From the NCBI GenBank assembly GCA_942493075.1, contig OW818681.1, positions 1,736,001 to 1,800,000 on the forward strand: DNA of 64,000 bases, given 5' to 3'. A program made the position numbers and the translations under genes. This document shows, one piece after another, positions 35,326 through 44,194 of this stretch. The stretch is from JBBQYD01 sp942493075. GTDB taxonomy: Bacteria > Verrucomicrobiota > Verrucomicrobiia > Limisphaerales > UBA8199. Positions within the stretch are counted from its first letter, which is position 1. The number at the start of each line of letters is the position of its first letter. Under the pieces are notes generated by a model that did not search any database, was not told where the DNA came from, and saw only the letters and a program-made list of their open reading frames with translations.

Positions 35326-36984
35326 TCAGCGCCTGCCGCGCCGTTTGCTCTTGTGATCGTTCCAGAAGATCGAAAGCACCAGGCAGAGTCCCATTCCCGC
35401 AGCCACCAGAAAGCAGAGCATCGCAAAACCTGGGTAGCCTAGAATGGTGAACCGTGTGTTCACCTGCATCAGAAGTGCTGCCCCGATTATCATGGCTGCC
35501 AGCACCAGCCCGCTCGTAATGCGATTCGCGACCTTTTGCGCGCTTTCAACGAGGAATTCCGTTTCGGCAGGTTTTACCGTCACGTTCAGCTCCGCGTTCG
35601 CCACCGCATCCAGAATCTTGTTTAACCGTGACGGCAAGGCTCCCAGGAACTGTTTAGCTTCCAGAAGGGAGGAATACATTTTCCCGGTGGAAAAGGCGTT
35701 TTTGAGACGCTGATTCAGAATCTCGCTCGCATTCCGGCGCACCGAGTCGTTGGGATCGAAATCCGGTGAAAGCGTGCGCCCCACCTGATCGAGTTGCAGC
35801 AGGGTTTTGCCCAGCAAAGAGAGCTCCGTGGGCACATACAGGCCGGTCTCCGCAGCGGTTCGGGCAACATGCAAGATGAGTTTGCCCACATCCAACTGCT
35901 CCAAGGTGCTGTTCCGTTGCTGGGCCACCAGTTGACCGATCTGATGCCGGAAGTCCTTCTCGACAAAGGAACGGCTCCTCTTACTCATACGAATCGCGAC
36001 TTCGGCTGCCTCATCGCTTTCCCCTTCGCTGACTGCTAGCAGCAGTTTCAGCAAATCCTCCTGCATACCCGGCGAGGTGTGCCCCACCATGCCCAAATCC
36101 AGCAGCGCAATGCGATGATCCGGCGTCATCAGAATGTTTCCAGGGTGCGGATCTGCATGAAACATTCCGTCCACCAGAATCTGCTGCAAGTAGGCGCGGA
36201 ACAATTCCTCGGCCAGGGCTGCGCCGTTGAAATCCAGGCGAGCCAGCGGAGGCAGTTCGGTGATCTTGGTTCCTTCCACGTAGTCCATGGTCAGGACCTT
36301 CTGGGACGTGTAATCTGCCACTGGGGCAGGCACTAGAATATGTGGGAAGGCGGCGAGGTTCTTTCGCAGTCCTTCCATGTTGGCTGCTTCCCGGCGGTAA
36401 TCCAGTTCATGCGCCAGCGTGTGCTCAAAATCCTGAAGGATGCTGACGAGTTGGTACCTCTGGCCCATTTTGGTATGCCGGTTGAGCAAGCGTGCGATTT
36501 CTTCCAGCGCAGCGAAGTCGTCTTTGATTTGCTGATTGATGTCCGGTCGTTGGACCTTGACGACCACAGGACGACCGTCGCGCAAAGCCGCCTGATGCAC
36601 CTGGCCCAGCGAAGCGGCAGCCAGCGGTTTGGGATCAAACCAGTCGAACAGCTTGTTTATTTTTGCTCCAAGCTCCCGCTCGATTGTTATTTCGACGTCT
36701 TCATAACGAAAAGGTTTCACCTTATCCTGCAGCCGCTGGAGCGATTTGAGATACTTCTCCGGCACAAGATCCGGGCGGCTGGAAAGTATCTGCCCCAGTT
36801 TAACGAAGGTTGGCCCCAACCGCTCCAGATCCAAGGGGAGTTGGCTGGCGTTCGAGCTTTCAGCTTCTGGCTCCGCAACAGTCTCAGCAGCGAAGCGTGA
36901 AGAATTGTTGGCCGCGTCCCCATACTTCAAGTAGAGCAGGGCAAGGTCCTTATATCGTTTCAGGTAGTGAGGCGAAAGTTTCAT
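35326..36984 (-). CDS. UbiB/ABC1/AarF-type atypical kinase-like protein
   Basis: 552 residues. Family marks are the KxGQ motif in TFVKLGQILSSRPDLVP, the alanine-rich loop AAASLGQVHQAALRDGRPV, VVVKVQRPD, the catalytic-loop equivalent GMFHADPHPGNILM, and LLDLGMVG in the place of DFG. Two C-terminal membrane helices follow (residues ~495-545), so it is anchored in the inner membrane. Family members support ubiquinone or other isoprenoid-lipid metabolism and have ATPase rather than protein-kinase activity. Its neighbour on the other side of a decayed gene is ispH-containing, an isoprenoid link worth noting but possibly accidental. Confidence 0.9.
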   Translation of the reverse strand: MKLSPHYLKRYKDLALLYLKYGDAANNSSRFAAETVAEPEAESSNASQLPLDLERLGPTFVKLGQILSSRPDLVPEKYLKSLQRLQDKVKPFRYEDVEITIERELGAKINKLFDWFDPKPLAAASLGQVHQAALRDGRPVVVKVQRPDINQQIKDDFAALEEIARLLNRHTKMGQRYQLVSILQDFEHTLAHELDYRREAANMEGLRKNLAAFPHILVPAPVADYTSQKVLTMDYVEGTKITELPPLARLDFNGAALAEELFRAYLQQILVDGMFHADPHPGNILMTPDHRIALLDLGMVGHTSPGMQEDLLKLLLAVSEGESDEAAEVAIRMSKRSRSFVEKDFRHQIGQLVAQQRNSTLEQLDVGKLILHVARTAAETGLYVPTELSLLGKTLLQLDQVGRTLSPDFDPNDSVRRNASEILNQRLKNAFSTGKMYSSLLEAKQFLGALPSRLNKILDAVANAELNVTVKPAETEFLVESAQKVANRITSGLVLAAMIIGAALLMQVNTRFTILGYPGFAMLCFLVAAGMGLCLVLSIFWNDHKSKRRGRR

Positions 36985-37139
36985 AACCGTCTGATCGCGC
37001 CCAAGGTAAGCGTGGTTATACCCATGGCCAATGGGGTGATAGCCCTTACACGGCTTTGCAGGGAAGCAGGGAACATCCGCTTGACTTCACGGTCGGTTGG
37101 TTGAGAAGAATGGGTGTGAGAAAACTGCGAAGCTGAACC

Positions 37140-37381
37140 ATGGCGACGACCCAATTTCTGCTCATCCGCCATGGGACTAACGACCTGGTGGGCAAGAGAA
37201 TTGCTGGCTGCACGCCGGGGGTGCACTTGAATGTGCAAGGCAAGATCCAGGCGCGCGCACTGGTGGATTTCCTGGGGCGTTGGCCTATCTTGTATATTTG
37301 CGTCCAGCCTCAGTCTCTTTGATCGCGCTTGCTGATGGGGGCGTGCGAGTGGACGGTATCAACCTGGGCGCTTTCGACTGA
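37140..37381 (+). pseudogene. Decayed histidine-phosphatase (phosphoglycerate mutase-like) gene
   Basis: The first ~45 codons read TQFLLIRHGTNDLVGKR and HLNVQGKIQARAL, the N-terminus of a histidine phosphatase with the RHG catalytic motif. The frame then derails after FLGRWP and stops at 37322. A second short open stretch in another frame ends at 37381 and could be the remains of the C-terminus. A functional member needs about 200 residues, so most of the gene is deleted. The surrounding 36985-37403 region has no other gene. Confidence 0.65.
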
Positions 37382-37403
37382 AAACCAGGGGCCGAGGATC
37401 TAG

Positions 37404-37685
37404 TTAGTCCTTCTCAGAGCTATCCCTGCTCAGCATACCGACTGCCAGGACTCCGACCAGGACGCCGAGACCAAAAACGATGCCCATGGATTGATAAGGT
37501 CTTTCGCGGACCAAGCGATCAGTGCATTGGGCTCCCGATACGGCCCGTTCGCGAACGGTTCCAACACCGGTTTTCAGCAGGTCCTGACCATCCCGAAGCA
37601 CGGTCTTGAGATCATTGAGAAACTTGTCGATTTGCTCGTGGTTGGATGGGGTTTGCGTGGGTTGAGAGGCGGATTCTGTATTCAT
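37404..37685 (-). CDS. YqjD/ElaB-like (DUF883-type) membrane-tail protein
   Basis: 93 residues. The N-terminal part is hydrophilic and helical (HEQIDKFLNDLKTVLRDGQD), followed by VRERPYQSMGIVFGLGVLVG as the single C-terminal membrane helix, the usual arrangement of DUF883 proteins, whose E. coli relatives tether ribosomes to the inner membrane in stationary phase. A short charged tail (RDSSEKD) follows the helix, whereas family members more often end in a Gly-Arg pair. It is transcribed divergently from ispH with 117 nt between starts. Confidence 0.7.
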   Translation of the reverse strand: MNTESASQPTQTPSNHEQIDKFLNDLKTVLRDGQDLLKTGVGTVRERAVSGAQCTDRLVRERPYQSMGIVFGLGVLVGVLAVGMLSRDSSEKD

Positions 37686-37802
37686 GGCCCTCTAATAACG
37701 GTTGCAGAAGTTGATGAAAATAGGGTTAAACCCGCCACCCCCGGGCGGAGCCACATAATTTGCATTTCAAGACCAGCCCGGTTGCGCTACAATGCATTGG
37801 AT

Positions 37803-39029
37803 ATGTCAATACCACCGGCGCAGCCGCCGCAGAAGATAAACTTAAGACGGCCAGACATCATGGCCGCGGTTCAAGCTCAGGTGCTCTCGCATTATCGCAG
37901 CGATCTTATCGAGCGCATCCGGGCTAACGGACACATCCTGTCAGCCGGCGGAATGACCATCAAGCTGGCTAAGGAATTTGGGTTCTGTTACGGCGTGGAA
38001 CGGGCGATCGATTTGGCCTACGCAGCCCGGAAGGCCTATCCCGACCGCAGAATCTTCCTGCTCGGCGAGATCATTCACAACCCGGAAGTTAACGATCAGA
38101 TTCGCCGGATGGGCATCGAGACTATTGGCGGACGTCCCACCGATGAAGAGATCGAGCGGTTGACGCCCGAGGACCTGGTGATCATCCCCGCTTTCGGGAC
38201 GGAGGTCTCTACTCGAAAGAAGCTGGAGGGTAAAGGCTGCCTTTTCGTGGACACGACATGCGGTGACGTGATGAGTGTATGGAAGCGTGTTCGGCAGTAC
38301 TCCCGGGATAGCGTTACCAGCATCATTCACGGCAAAGCCTGGCACGAGGAAACCATGGCGACCAGTTCCCAGGCTCGCGCGAGTGGCAAAGGACATTACC
38401 TGGTGGTGTTCACCCTGGCTGAAACTGATTACGTTTGCGACTACATCATCAATGGCGGTAGCAAGTCCGAGTTCCTGGCCAAGTTCAAAGGCGCGTATTC
38501 GGAGGGATTTGATCCTGATTTGCATTTGGAGGCGGTAGGCGTTGCGAACCAAACCACGATGTTGCGCGGGGAAACCGAGGAGGTGCAAAGGCGTCTGAAA
38601 GCAGCAATGGCTAAGAAGCACGGAGACCCGAAACTGGACCATCATTTCCGCTTTTTTGACACCATTTGCGGCGCGACGCAGGACCGTCAGGATGCGCTGC
38701 AAAAGCTGCTACGGAACCCTCTGGACTTGTTGCTGGTCATAGGAGGATATAATTCTTCAAACACGTCGCACCTGGCAGAGATGGGTGAAGCGCAGTTGCC
38801 CACCTATTTTATCAAGAACGCCGCAAAGATGGAATCGGACACCCTGATCCGGCACTACAACCAGCACCAGCATGAGGAAGTTGAAACCCGCGATTGGCTG
38901 CCTGCCGGTGACCTGACGATTGGCATCACAGCCGGAGCTTCATGTCCCAATAACCTGATTGAAGACGCCATCCAGCGCTTGTTTGAGCTCCGGGGGATTA
39001 GTGTGAAGCAGGTGCTCGAAGCCAACTGA
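37803..39029 (+). CDS. ispH: 4-hydroxy-3-methylbut-2-enyl diphosphate reductase, long form
   Basis: 408 residues from ATG 37803; an upstream in-frame ATG at 37491 would run through the divergent gene and is rejected. The three cysteines that hold the 4Fe-4S cluster are Cys62 (GFCYGVERA), Cys153 (DTTCGDV) and Cys381 (ASCPNNLIED), with the family's AVGVANQTTMLRGET and DTICGATQDRQDAL also present. It makes isopentenyl and dimethylallyl diphosphate, the last step of the MEP pathway. The ~400-residue length matches the plant/cyanobacterial-like form rather than the ~315-residue E. coli form. The dGTPase-like gene follows 11 nt later. Confidence 0.95.
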   Translation: MSIPPAQPPQKINLRRPDIMAAVQAQVLSHYRSDLIERIRANGHILSAGGMTIKLAKEFGFCYGVERAIDLAYAARKAYPDRRIFLLGEIIHNPEVNDQIRRMGIETIGGRPTDEEIERLTPEDLVIIPAFGTEVSTRKKLEGKGCLFVDTTCGDVMSVWKRVRQYSRDSVTSIIHGKAWHEETMATSSQARASGKGHYLVVFTLAETDYVCDYIINGGSKSEFLAKFKGAYSEGFDPDLHLEAVGVANQTTMLRGETEEVQRRLKAAMAKKHGDPKLDHHFRFFDTICGATQDRQDALQKLLRNPLDLLLVIGGYNSSNTSHLAEMGEAQLPTYFIKNAAKMESDTLIRHYNQHQHEEVETRDWLPAGDLTIGITAGASCPNNLIEDAIQRLFELRGISVKQVLEAN

Positions 39030-39040
39030 CCAGCCCAGCT

Positions 39041-40195
39041 ATGCCGCGCGATCGTTTGGAATTGGAACAGGTGGAACGTCAGACGCTGGCCCCTTTTGCT
39101 CAGTTGAGCGGGGAGTCGCGAGGACGCAAATACCGTGAGGCGCCTCCCGAGTGGCGGACGGAGTATCAGCGTGACCGTGATCGGGTGATTCACTCACGCG
39201 CCTTTCGCAGGCTGGAGTATAAAACGCAGGTTTTTCTCAACGGCTCCGGAGATCATTTCCGCACTCGCCTGACTCACACCATGGAGGTGGCCGGGATCAC
39301 CCGGAATATCAGTCGTCCACTGAGGTTGAATGAAGATCTGGCTGAGGCAATTGCCCTGGCCCATGACCTGGGGCATTCGCCTTTTGGCCACAAGGGAGAG
39401 ACTGTCCTCGACCGCCTGATGCAGGAGCATGGCGGCTTTGAGCACAACCGTCAGAGCCTGCGCATCGTTGAGTATTTGGAGCAGAAATACCCCGGGTTCG
39501 CTGGACTGAACTTGACCTGGGAGGTGCGTGAAGGCCTGTCCAAGCACTCGAATCCTGGGGATTATCCGAAGTGGAATCACAAGCTGCCTCCTCGCTCACC
39601 CTCACTCGAAGCGCAGGTAGCCAACCTGGCGGATGAGATTACCTATTACAGCCACGATTTGGATGACGGTTTGGAGTCGGGCTTGCTCTCTGAAGCTCAG
39701 CTCGAAGATAAAGTGAAGGTTTGGCGCATCGCCAGCGATGAGGTCAAGGCGGCTCATGGCAAGCTGCCGGATGAATGCCGTCGCTATTTCATTGTTCGAT
39801 GCATCATCGATATGCAAGTGACCGATGTTGTGCTCACAACAGAGAAGAAGATCGAACGCTCGGGAATATCCAACTCCGATGAGGCCCGAATGCAAGCCCG
39901 CCCATTAGTCTCTTACAGTGCAGAGCGAAAACGATTAAACCAGGAGCTCCGGCGATTTCTCTACAAGAACTTGTATTTCAATCCGGTGGTGAACGAGCCT
40001 CATATCCGGGCCCGGCGGATTCTAGAGGAGTTGTTTCATTACTATATGGCGCACCCGCGCACTATCGGTTCGACCGCCCGTAAGCGCGCGCGCCGGGACG
40101 GGTGGCCCCGCGCAATCTGCGATTATCTCGCTGGCATGACTGACCGTTACGCCCTCCAGGAGCACGCGCACCTTCTCGGTCGTCCTCCGGCGTAA
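39041..40195 (+). CDS. dGTPase-like HD-domain phosphohydrolase
   Basis: 384 residues. The N-terminus has the family's RDRDRVIHSRAFRRLEYKTQ, then RLTHTMEVAGITRNISR and AIALAHDLGHSPFGHKGE carrying the HD metal ligands, FEHNRQSLRIVEYLE, and LADEITYYSHDLDDGL. These define the dGTP triphosphohydrolase-like branch of HD proteins, which cut dNTPs to deoxynucleosides and triphosphate in dNTP pool control. Broad dNTPase specificity is likely for the shorter (~380 aa) class. It is probably cotranscribed with ispH. Confidence 0.9.
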   Translation: MPRDRLELEQVERQTLAPFAQLSGESRGRKYREAPPEWRTEYQRDRDRVIHSRAFRRLEYKTQVFLNGSGDHFRTRLTHTMEVAGITRNISRPLRLNEDLAEAIALAHDLGHSPFGHKGETVLDRLMQEHGGFEHNRQSLRIVEYLEQKYPGFAGLNLTWEVREGLSKHSNPGDYPKWNHKLPPRSPSLEAQVANLADEITYYSHDLDDGLESGLLSEAQLEDKVKVWRIASDEVKAAHGKLPDECRRYFIVRCIIDMQVTDVVLTTEKKIERSGISNSDEARMQARPLVSYSAERKRLNQELRRFLYKNLYFNPVVNEPHIRARRILEELFHYYMAHPRTIGSTARKRARRDGWPRAICDYLAGMTDRYALQEHAHLLGRPPA

Positions 40196-40283
40196 CGCGG
40201 ATTGCAGGAGTGATTTGCTGCTGAAAATTCCTCTGGCAGCCGATTGACTGCGGGTTCGGCGTTGCCTCAGCGCGTCTCGTTGC

Positions 40284-40289
40284 CATAAT
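40284..40289 (+). promoter_or_regulatory. Possible -10 box just before the GH127 gene
   Basis: CATAAT ends 6 nt before ATG 40296, with TTGCCT 16 nt upstream. If used, transcription would begin at or next to the start codon. Moderate match only. Confidence 0.35.
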
Positions 40290-40295
40290 GAGCAC

Positions 40296-42680
40296 ATGCG
40301 TTTTGCATGTTTGATTGCTGCATTGGCTTTCACAGTGGTGGGAGCCGAGCAACCCCGGGATTACCCGATTCGCCCGGTGCCGTTCACTGAGACTCATGTT
40401 CATGACGGTTTTTGGACTCCCCGCCTGGATACGAATCGATCCACTACCGTTTGGTATGATTACCAGAAATGCGAGGAGACAGGACGCATCAACAATTTTG
40501 CCAAAGCTGCCAAACTCATGGCTGGCGATCACAAAGGCGATCCTTTTGACGATTCCGACGTCTATAAGGTCATTGAAGGCGCGGCCTATTGCCTGGCCCT
40601 GCAACGTGATCCCAAACTTGAGGAATACACCGATAAGCTCATCGACAAGATTGCCGCCGCCCAGGAGCCCGATGGCTATCTTTACACGGCCCGCACCATT
40701 CACCCGGAGAACCCTCCCGGCCGCGCCAGCAAAGAGCGCTGGCTTAATGAACGCGGAGGCCTGGGACACGGCGACAGCCATGAGCTATATAACGCCGGCC
40801 ACATGTATGAGGCCGCTGTGGCGTATTTCCAGGCTACCGGCAAACGCAAGTTCCTCGATGTAGCCATTAAACACGCAGACCTGGTTGATAAGAACTTTGG
40901 ACCAGGTCCCGACCAGTTGAAGATCCCGTCAGGCCACCAGGAGATTGAGATTGGGCTTGTTAAGCTTTTCCGGGCTACCGGCGAGCAGAGATATCTGAAC
41001 CTTGCGAAGTTCCTTCTTGATTGCCGCGGCCGCTATCTGGATGACCCGAAGGCCAAACGAAAACCAAACGACTACTACGCAGACCACATTCCGGTGACCG
41101 AACAGACCGAGGCCGTTGGGCATGCCGTGCGTTCTGCATATATGTATTCCGCCATGGCAGATATCGCTGCTCTCACGGGAGACCCGGCTTACCTGAAGGC
41201 TGTCGATGCGCTCTGGGACAACGTGGTCGGAAAGAAGCTTCACTTGACCGGCGGCATTGGAGCCAACCCCAATGGGGAGGCATTTGGCAAGAACTACGAC
41301 CTGCCCAATGAGACCGCCTATCTGGAAACCTGTGCGGCCATTGCCAACGCGCTATGGAACCATCGCATGTTCTTGCTGCACGGCGACGCCAAATACATTG
41401 ATGTTTTAGAACGCGTCATCTACAACGGCTTCCTTTCAGGGGCTGGCATGACCGGTAATCGGTTCTTTTATCCAAACCCATTGGAGTCGGATGGCCATCG
41501 CAAATTCAATCATGGTTCCAATGAAAGGGCGCCCTGGTTTGGCTGCTCCTGCTGCCCGGTTAACAATGTTCGGTTTATTCCTTCGATACCTGGTTTCATC
41601 TATGCGACGCGCGGCAACGATCTATTCGTCAATCTGTTCATAGGCAGCTCTTCAAAAGTGAAAGTCGGCGGCAGTTCATTGAAAGTGAGCCAATCGACGG
41701 AGTACCCCTGGCAGGGAAAAACCACAGTTGTTGTCTCAGAGCTATCCGAGCCGGGGAAGTTCTCGTTGAACCTGCGCATCCCCGGATGGGCCAGGAACCA
41801 GCCTGTGCCGAGCGATCTTTATAGCTACTCGGATAAGTTGCAGCCCAAGATCCGGCTTATGGTCAATGGAAAGCGGACTCCGGTTAGCCTTAGGAAAGGG
41901 TTCGCCGTGATCGACCGTATTTGGAAGAACGGTGATGTCGTTGCCTTGGAACTGGAGATGCCTGTCCGCATTGTCAGGGCACATCCCGAAGTCAAAGCGG
42001 ATCATCAACGTTTCGCGTTGGAGCGCGGCCCTCTGGTCTATTGCGCCGAAGGTGCGGACAACCAGGGCACGGTGCTCGACAAGGTGTTTCCGGGCAAAGT
42101 GCGCTTTTCACTCCAGGCCCCGGGGGCTAACGAGTTCCCCGCGGTGACGAAGATCAACATGAGCGACCGCAGTGCGAGCCAACTGCTTTGCCTGCCGTAT
42201 TACGCCTGGTGTCACCGCGGCCCCAACGAGATGCGAGTTTGGTTCCCGCAGACCAGGGAGGTCGAAAAACAGAAGCTGGCATCACATTGTTGGGAGCTTG
42301 ATTCGGTGGAGGCCTGTTTTGATGGCCAATTGCCGGCTTCGTCTCATGACAACAGTGTGCCTAGATTTACATGGTGGGATCATTGCGGTTCCAAAGAATG
42401 GGTCACACGCGATTTCGAAACCCCACGGAAGGTGAGCCGCGTTTCGGTTTACTGGTTTGATGATACAGGCGCGGGCAGATGCCGGACACCTGCCAACTGG
42501 CGGCTCCTTTATCTCGATGGGGTGAGTTGGAAACCCGTTGCTAACCCTTCAGCGTATTCCACGAACTCGGACCAGTTCAATGAGGTGAGTTTTTCCGAGG
42601 TGCAAACCACCGCGTTACGGTTGGAGGCTGAACTTCAGCCGGAATTTTCCGCTGGTATTCTGGAATGGAAATGCGAATGA
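40296..42680 (+). CDS. Secreted GH127-family glycosidase (beta-L-arabinofuranosidase-like)
   Basis: 794 residues with a signal peptide (cleavage after VVGA). The (alpha/alpha)6 part has GGLGHGDSHELYNAGHMYEA and HIPVTEQTEAVGHAVRS. The metal and catalytic residues of GH127 appear as Glu344 and Cys346 (LETCAAIAN) and the adjacent Cys419-Cys420 in GCSCCPVNN, one of which is the nucleophile in characterised members. A jelly-roll domain follows, then an extra C-terminal ~120 residues (EWVTRDFETPRKVSRVSVYW) resembling a galactose-binding domain, making it longer than the ~650-residue norm. Natural substrate is inferred only; DUF1680 relatives vary. Its stop codon overlaps the start of the guanylyltransferase gene. 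Confidence 0.87.
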   Translation: MRFACLIAALAFTVVGAEQPRDYPIRPVPFTETHVHDGFWTPRLDTNRSTTVWYDYQKCEETGRINNFAKAAKLMAGDHKGDPFDDSDVYKVIEGAAYCLALQRDPKLEEYTDKLIDKIAAAQEPDGYLYTARTIHPENPPGRASKERWLNERGGLGHGDSHELYNAGHMYEAAVAYFQATGKRKFLDVAIKHADLVDKNFGPGPDQLKIPSGHQEIEIGLVKLFRATGEQRYLNLAKFLLDCRGRYLDDPKAKRKPNDYYADHIPVTEQTEAVGHAVRSAYMYSAMADIAALTGDPAYLKAVDALWDNVVGKKLHLTGGIGANPNGEAFGKNYDLPNETAYLETCAAIANALWNHRMFLLHGDAKYIDVLERVIYNGFLSGAGMTGNRFFYPNPLESDGHRKFNHGSNERAPWFGCSCCPVNNVRFIPSIPGFIYATRGNDLFVNLFIGSSSKVKVGGSSLKVSQSTEYPWQGKTTVVVSELSEPGKFSLNLRIPGWARNQPVPSDLYSYSDKLQPKIRLMVNGKRTPVSLRKGFAVIDRIWKNGDVVALELEMPVRIVRAHPEVKADHQRFALERGPLVYCAEGADNQGTVLDKVFPGKVRFSLQAPGANEFPAVTKINMSDRSASQLLCLPYYAWCHRGPNEMRVWFPQTREVEKQKLASHCWELDSVEACFDGQLPASSHDNSVPRFTWWDHCGSKEWVTRDFETPRKVSRVSVYWFDDTGAGRCRTPANWRLLYLDGVSWKPVANPSAYSTNSDQFNEVSFSEVQTTALRLEAELQPEFSAGILEWKCE

Positions 42681-43837
42681 GTTTCACGCGAGAGACTATG
42701 GAAAAAACGAAATCAGGAGCAGGGAAGGATCGGTTCATCATCATTATGGCGGGTGGCAAGGGGGAGAGGTTCTGGCCACTCAGCCGGGAACAAACTCCCA
42801 AGCAGTTGCTGACGTTGCTTGGGGATCGGTCGTTCCTGCAACAAGCGGTTGACCGGGTGCTGCCGCTTGTCCCCCTCGAGAATGTGTTGATCATCACCAA
42901 CGCAGCCCAGGCGCCGGCCGTTCGCAAGCAACTGCCTAAGCTTCCGCGTGAAAACATCATCGCGGAGCCTGCTGGACGAGATACCACTGCCGCCGTCACG
43001 CTGGGCGCGGCCCTGGTCGGTGCGCGCTCAGCCACAGGCGTGATGGCAGTGCTCCCCGCGGACCATGTTATCCCGAAGGCAAAGGATTTCCAGCGGGTGC
43101 TTGGCGATGCATTCGATTTAGCCACGCGAGGACGGGCAATCGTTACGATTGGCATAAAGCCGACGGAGCCGGCCACGGGCTACGGGTACATCCGAGTTGG
43201 AGAAGCTCTGCCTCCGCCTGTCGGTGTGAAACCTTACCGCACCCGTTTCTTTCGGGCCGAGCAGTTTGTGGAGAAACCACAGTTGGAGCGGGCTGTTGAG
43301 TACGTGAACAGCGGCAATTATCGCTGGAATGCCGGGATGTTCATATGGTCTTTTGTGACCATCACCGAAGGTTTGCAGAAGCATCAGCCGGAGATGTATG
43401 AGGCGTGTCAGCGCTGGTTCAAAGTGGCGGCAGATCCAGCCAAGCTGAACCGCACCCTGGCTAAGGAGTATCCAGCGATAACGAAAATATCGATTGATTA
43501 CGCGCTCATGGAACGGGCCCAAAATGTCATAGTGGCCGATGGTGCGTTCGAATGGGATGACCTTGGCTCGTGGACAGCCCTGGCGAGGCATCTAAAAGCA
43601 GATGCCGAGGGAAACACCGCGGTGGGGGAGTTCATTCACGTTGATGCAGCGCGCAACATTGTTTTTGATGCCCGATCCAAGGGCCGGCGCACACCCGTCG
43701 CGATTGTAGGCCTGAGGGATTCCATTCTGGTTCAGACCGACGACGCGGTGCTCCTGGCCCATAAGAGCCAGGCCCAGAAAATAAAGGATCTGGTAAAGAA
43801 GCTCTCACAGGAGCCTAGGTTTAAACACCTCGTCTGA
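42677..43837 (+). CDS. manC: Mannose-1-phosphate guanylyltransferase
   Basis: 386 residues from ATG 42677, which overlaps the GH127 stop as ATGA; in-frame starts at 42665 and 42671 give slightly longer versions. The nucleotide-binding loop is MAGGKGERFWPLSREQTPKQLL. Other marks are LPADHVI, GYGYIRVG, FVEKP, YRWNAGMFIW and WDDLGSWTAL, all typical of GDP-mannose pyrophosphorylases. It makes GDP-mannose from mannose-1-phosphate and GTP for glycan or polysaccharide synthesis. It has no fused isomerase domain, unlike the long ManC/AlgA form. This is the second mannose-related function in the window, on the biosynthetic side. Confidence 0.9.
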   Translation: MSFTRETMEKTKSGAGKDRFIIIMAGGKGERFWPLSREQTPKQLLTLLGDRSFLQQAVDRVLPLVPLENVLIITNAAQAPAVRKQLPKLPRENIIAEPAGRDTTAAVTLGAALVGARSATGVMAVLPADHVIPKAKDFQRVLGDAFDLATRGRAIVTIGIKPTEPATGYGYIRVGEALPPPVGVKPYRTRFFRAEQFVEKPQLERAVEYVNSGNYRWNAGMFIWSFVTITEGLQKHQPEMYEACQRWFKVAADPAKLNRTLAKEYPAITKISIDYALMERAQNVIVADGAFEWDDLGSWTALARHLKADAEGNTAVGEFIHVDAARNIVFDARSKGRRTPVAIVGLRDSILVQTDDAVLLAHKSQAQKIKDLVKKLSQEPRFKHLV

Positions 43838-43898
43838 CCAAAACGACACCCGATTTTTCCCGGGTTGCGGCGGCTCAGACCTGTGTAACAATGATACA

Positions 43899-44192
43899 AT
43901 GGCAACGCACAGGTCATTCCAGAAGAAGCTGCGCGCTTGGTTGAAGCTCGACTCGCTGTCACCGAGGGTGCGTCGTGTATTGGTGGGCACTCTCGGAGTG
44001 GTTGTCCTCGTGGCCGGAGTTGCACTTCTGGTCCTGCCTGGACCGGCAATTCTGGTCATCCCTCTGGGCCTTGCCATCCTTGCCACGGAGTTTATCTGGG
44101 CCCGCAGATGGCTCGTTATGGCCAAGGATTGGGTTCGTAAACAGCGCAGGGCAAGAAAGGCCCGCAAACAACCAGTTCCTGAGGCCCAATAA
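43899..44192 (+). CDS. PGPGW-family small membrane protein
   Basis: 97 residues with basic ends and a central hydrophobic stretch containing LVLPGPAILVIPLGLAILA, the PGP loop between two membrane helices that defines this family, followed by TEFIWARRWL. The C-terminal tail is strongly basic (KQRRARKARKQ). Location is the inner membrane; function is unknown. It follows the guanylyltransferase by 61 nt, and its stop is 2 nt from the stop of the convergent methyltransferase gene. Confidence 0.8.
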   Translation: MATHRSFQKKLRAWLKLDSLSPRVRRVLVGTLGVVVLVAGVALLVLPGPAILVIPLGLAILATEFIWARRWLVMAKDWVRKQRRARKARKQPVPEAQ

Positions 44193-44194
44193 GG

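Noticed and set aside
37491..37802. N-terminal extension of ispH to ATG 37491
   Set aside because: It would overlap the divergent DUF883-like gene and adds sequence absent from the family; ATG 37803 fits better.
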